From assembly GCA_003542015.1 (NCBI GenBank), contig DPLL01000108.1, forward strand, positions 10,503-16,500: a stretch of DNA of 5,998 nucleotides. Direction: 5' to 3'. The notes beneath the pieces are model-generated. The model was not told where the DNA came from, made no database searches, and was given only the letters and a program-made list of their open reading frames with translations. The translations under genes and the position numbers were made by a program. This stretch comes from Microcoleaceae cyanobacterium UBA9251 (GTDB taxonomy: Bacteria; Cyanobacteriota; Cyanobacteriia; Cyanobacteriales; Microcoleaceae). Positions 5,243 through 5,998 of the stretch are shown here, piece after piece; the first letter of the stretch is position 1, and each line of letters opens with the position of its first letter.

Positions 5243-5794
5243 ATGACTATTCCATCTGATTTATTAGCATCGGAAAGTATAACTTTTGAGGGGGCGATCG
5301 CGCTGACTCAATCTTTATTGTCGGAAATTGAGGACGATCGACTTTCAGAGACCGAGATAGAGCAAGCTGTGGCTTCTCTGGTGAAGACACAGAACGGTGC
5401 TAGGGGGTTTTTTGTCACTTATCTGATGGACGATCGACCAATGGCAGATCAACCATCCCCAGGCGTGGTGGATGCACTGCGCGAGGCTCCTGAGATCGTA
5501 GCAGAACTGCTGGTGAAAAATCTGGCGATGTCGGCGGCAATGGTTGTGCATCATTCGCGCCACCAAAGGGAGAGTACGTTGTCGAAGATGGCGGCGGACT
5601 CTGGGAGGGTGCTGGCGCGATCGCGCCATCTAATTCAAACTCTGCAAATGCCTGCTTGTCAAACTCTAGCCTCGCAAATGCTGGAAAGTTTAAGGAATGG
5701 AGAGGGCGAGTACGAGGCGTTTTTCCAGCGGTGGGGCTACGATGGGGAGCAAAAAGTGGCGATCGGTTCGGCATTGCGGGGGGCGATCGAATAA
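5243..5794 (+). CDS. Hypothetical protein, 183 residues, divergent from ruvB
   Basis: I do not recognise this protein. It is predicted to be soluble, with no signal peptide or membrane segment, and mostly helical. An acidic N-terminal third (IEDDRLSETEIEQ, about 28-40) is followed by ARGFFVTYLMDDRPM (53-67), which looks like a conserved core. After that come a hydrophobic helix APEIVAELLVKNLAMSAAMVVHH (82-104), a basic polar helix (RHQRESTLSK, 106-115; RVLARSRHLI, 122-131) and a C-terminal part with FFQRWGYDGEQK (160-171). No catalytic motif is evident. The coding region has two HIP1 sites and codon use like its neighbours, so it looks native. The ATG at 5243 is preferred over in-frame ATGs at 5147 and 5177, because the first overlaps ruvB and both lie upstream of the proposed promoter's start point. 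A weak GAG (5234-5236) is the only ribosome-binding candidate. The start is less sure than the gene. Confidence 0.82.
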   Translation: MTIPSDLLASESITFEGAIALTQSLLSEIEDDRLSETEIEQAVASLVKTQNGARGFFVTYLMDDRPMADQPSPGVVDALREAPEIVAELLVKNLAMSAAMVVHHSRHQRESTLSKMAADSGRVLARSRHLIQTLQMPACQTLASQMLESLRNGEGEYEAFFQRWGYDGEQKVAIGSALRGAIE

Positions 5795-5998
5795 TCCAGG
5801 AAGTTCGGCAAGGGATGTACGGGATGTAACGGATGTAACGGAAGTCAGGAAGACCGAAGTTGGAAGCAGGAATTTTTTGTTGAAACTTACATCTTGCACC
5901 ATTTTCAATCAGCTTTTCACCGGCGGGCTAGGGCGTGTCTTCAAACTTCTCCATCAGATTCAGAACCCCCTAAATCCCAGGGCTGTTTCATTCTCAGA
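5795..5998. other. Intergenic DNA after the 183-residue gene, no gene seen
   Basis: These 204 bp to the window edge hold a 9-bp tandem repeat (5813-5848) and otherwise no supported gene, RNA or terminator. The stretch from about 5925, containing GGGCTAGGGCGTGTCTTCAA, then ACCCCCTAAATCCC, resembles words seen at the edges of dispersed repeats and insertion sequences in cyanobacteria. This is an impression from memory and cannot be tested without the flanking sequence. Confidence 0.5.
5813..5848. repeat. 9-bp tandem repeat, GGATGTAAC-type, about 4 units
   Basis: The units are GGATGTACG, GGATGTAAC, GGATGTAAC and GGAAGTCAG, in phase with period 9. The period differs from the heptamer arrays elsewhere in the window. 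Because 9 is a multiple of three, the minus strand reads through it as a repeated Ser-Val-Thr, but there is no sign that this is translated. Confidence 0.75.

Noticed and set aside
5415..5774. Minus-strand open frames opposite the 183-residue gene
   Set aside because: They are low-complexity Pro/Ser/Arg-rich readings antisense to a gene with better start, promoter and composition.

Overview
The window looks like ordinary chromosome from a filamentous cyanobacterium, probably an Oscillatoria/Microcoleus-type genome. That placement is inferred. The palindrome GCGATCGC (HIP1, the cyanobacterial over-represented octamer) occurs at least five times (634-641, 763-770, 4938-4945, 5294-5301, 5617-5624), where far fewer than one is expected by chance. 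The intergenic regions are crowded with 7-bp tandem repeats and small inverted repeats of the kind filamentous cyanobacteria carry. The coding genes are moderate in GC and intact.

Layout. 1-287: no gene; small hairpins, then a 153-bp inverted-repeat-bounded element (120-272) ending 15 bp beyond the recN stop. 288-2069 (-): recN, an SMC-like double-strand-break repair ATPase. 2070-2360: divergent spacer with a 7-unit heptamer array abutting the recN start codon, a 19-bp direct repeat and two hairpins. 2361-3692 (+): a membrane-anchored TAXI-family solute-binding protein with an added cytoplasmic C-terminal region. 3693-4069: convergent spacer, almost wholly made of three heptamer arrays and two inverted repeats. 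4070-5170 (-): ruvB, the Holliday-junction branch-migration motor. 5171-5242: short divergent spacer with a good sigma-70-type promoter overlapping a small palindrome. 5243-5794 (+): an unrecognised 183-residue soluble protein. 5795-5998: no gene; a 9-bp tandem repeat and a possible edge of another repeat or insertion sequence.

How the genes relate. RecN and RuvB act early and late in homologous recombination repair, but they lie about 2 kb apart on the same strand with the oppositely oriented TAXI gene and repeat-filled spacers between them, so they are not an operon. Nothing links the TAXI protein to them functionally. The 183-residue gene is divergent from ruvB, so the two might share a control region.

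I see no new defence, mobile or biosynthetic system. The points most worth a second look are the TAXI protein's sensor-like topology and C-terminal tail, the repeats that replace the recN ribosome-binding region, the previously unnamed 95-bp inverted repeat at 3888-3982, the homopolymer run in the ruvB 5' coding region, and the promoter/palindrome in front of the unknown gene.
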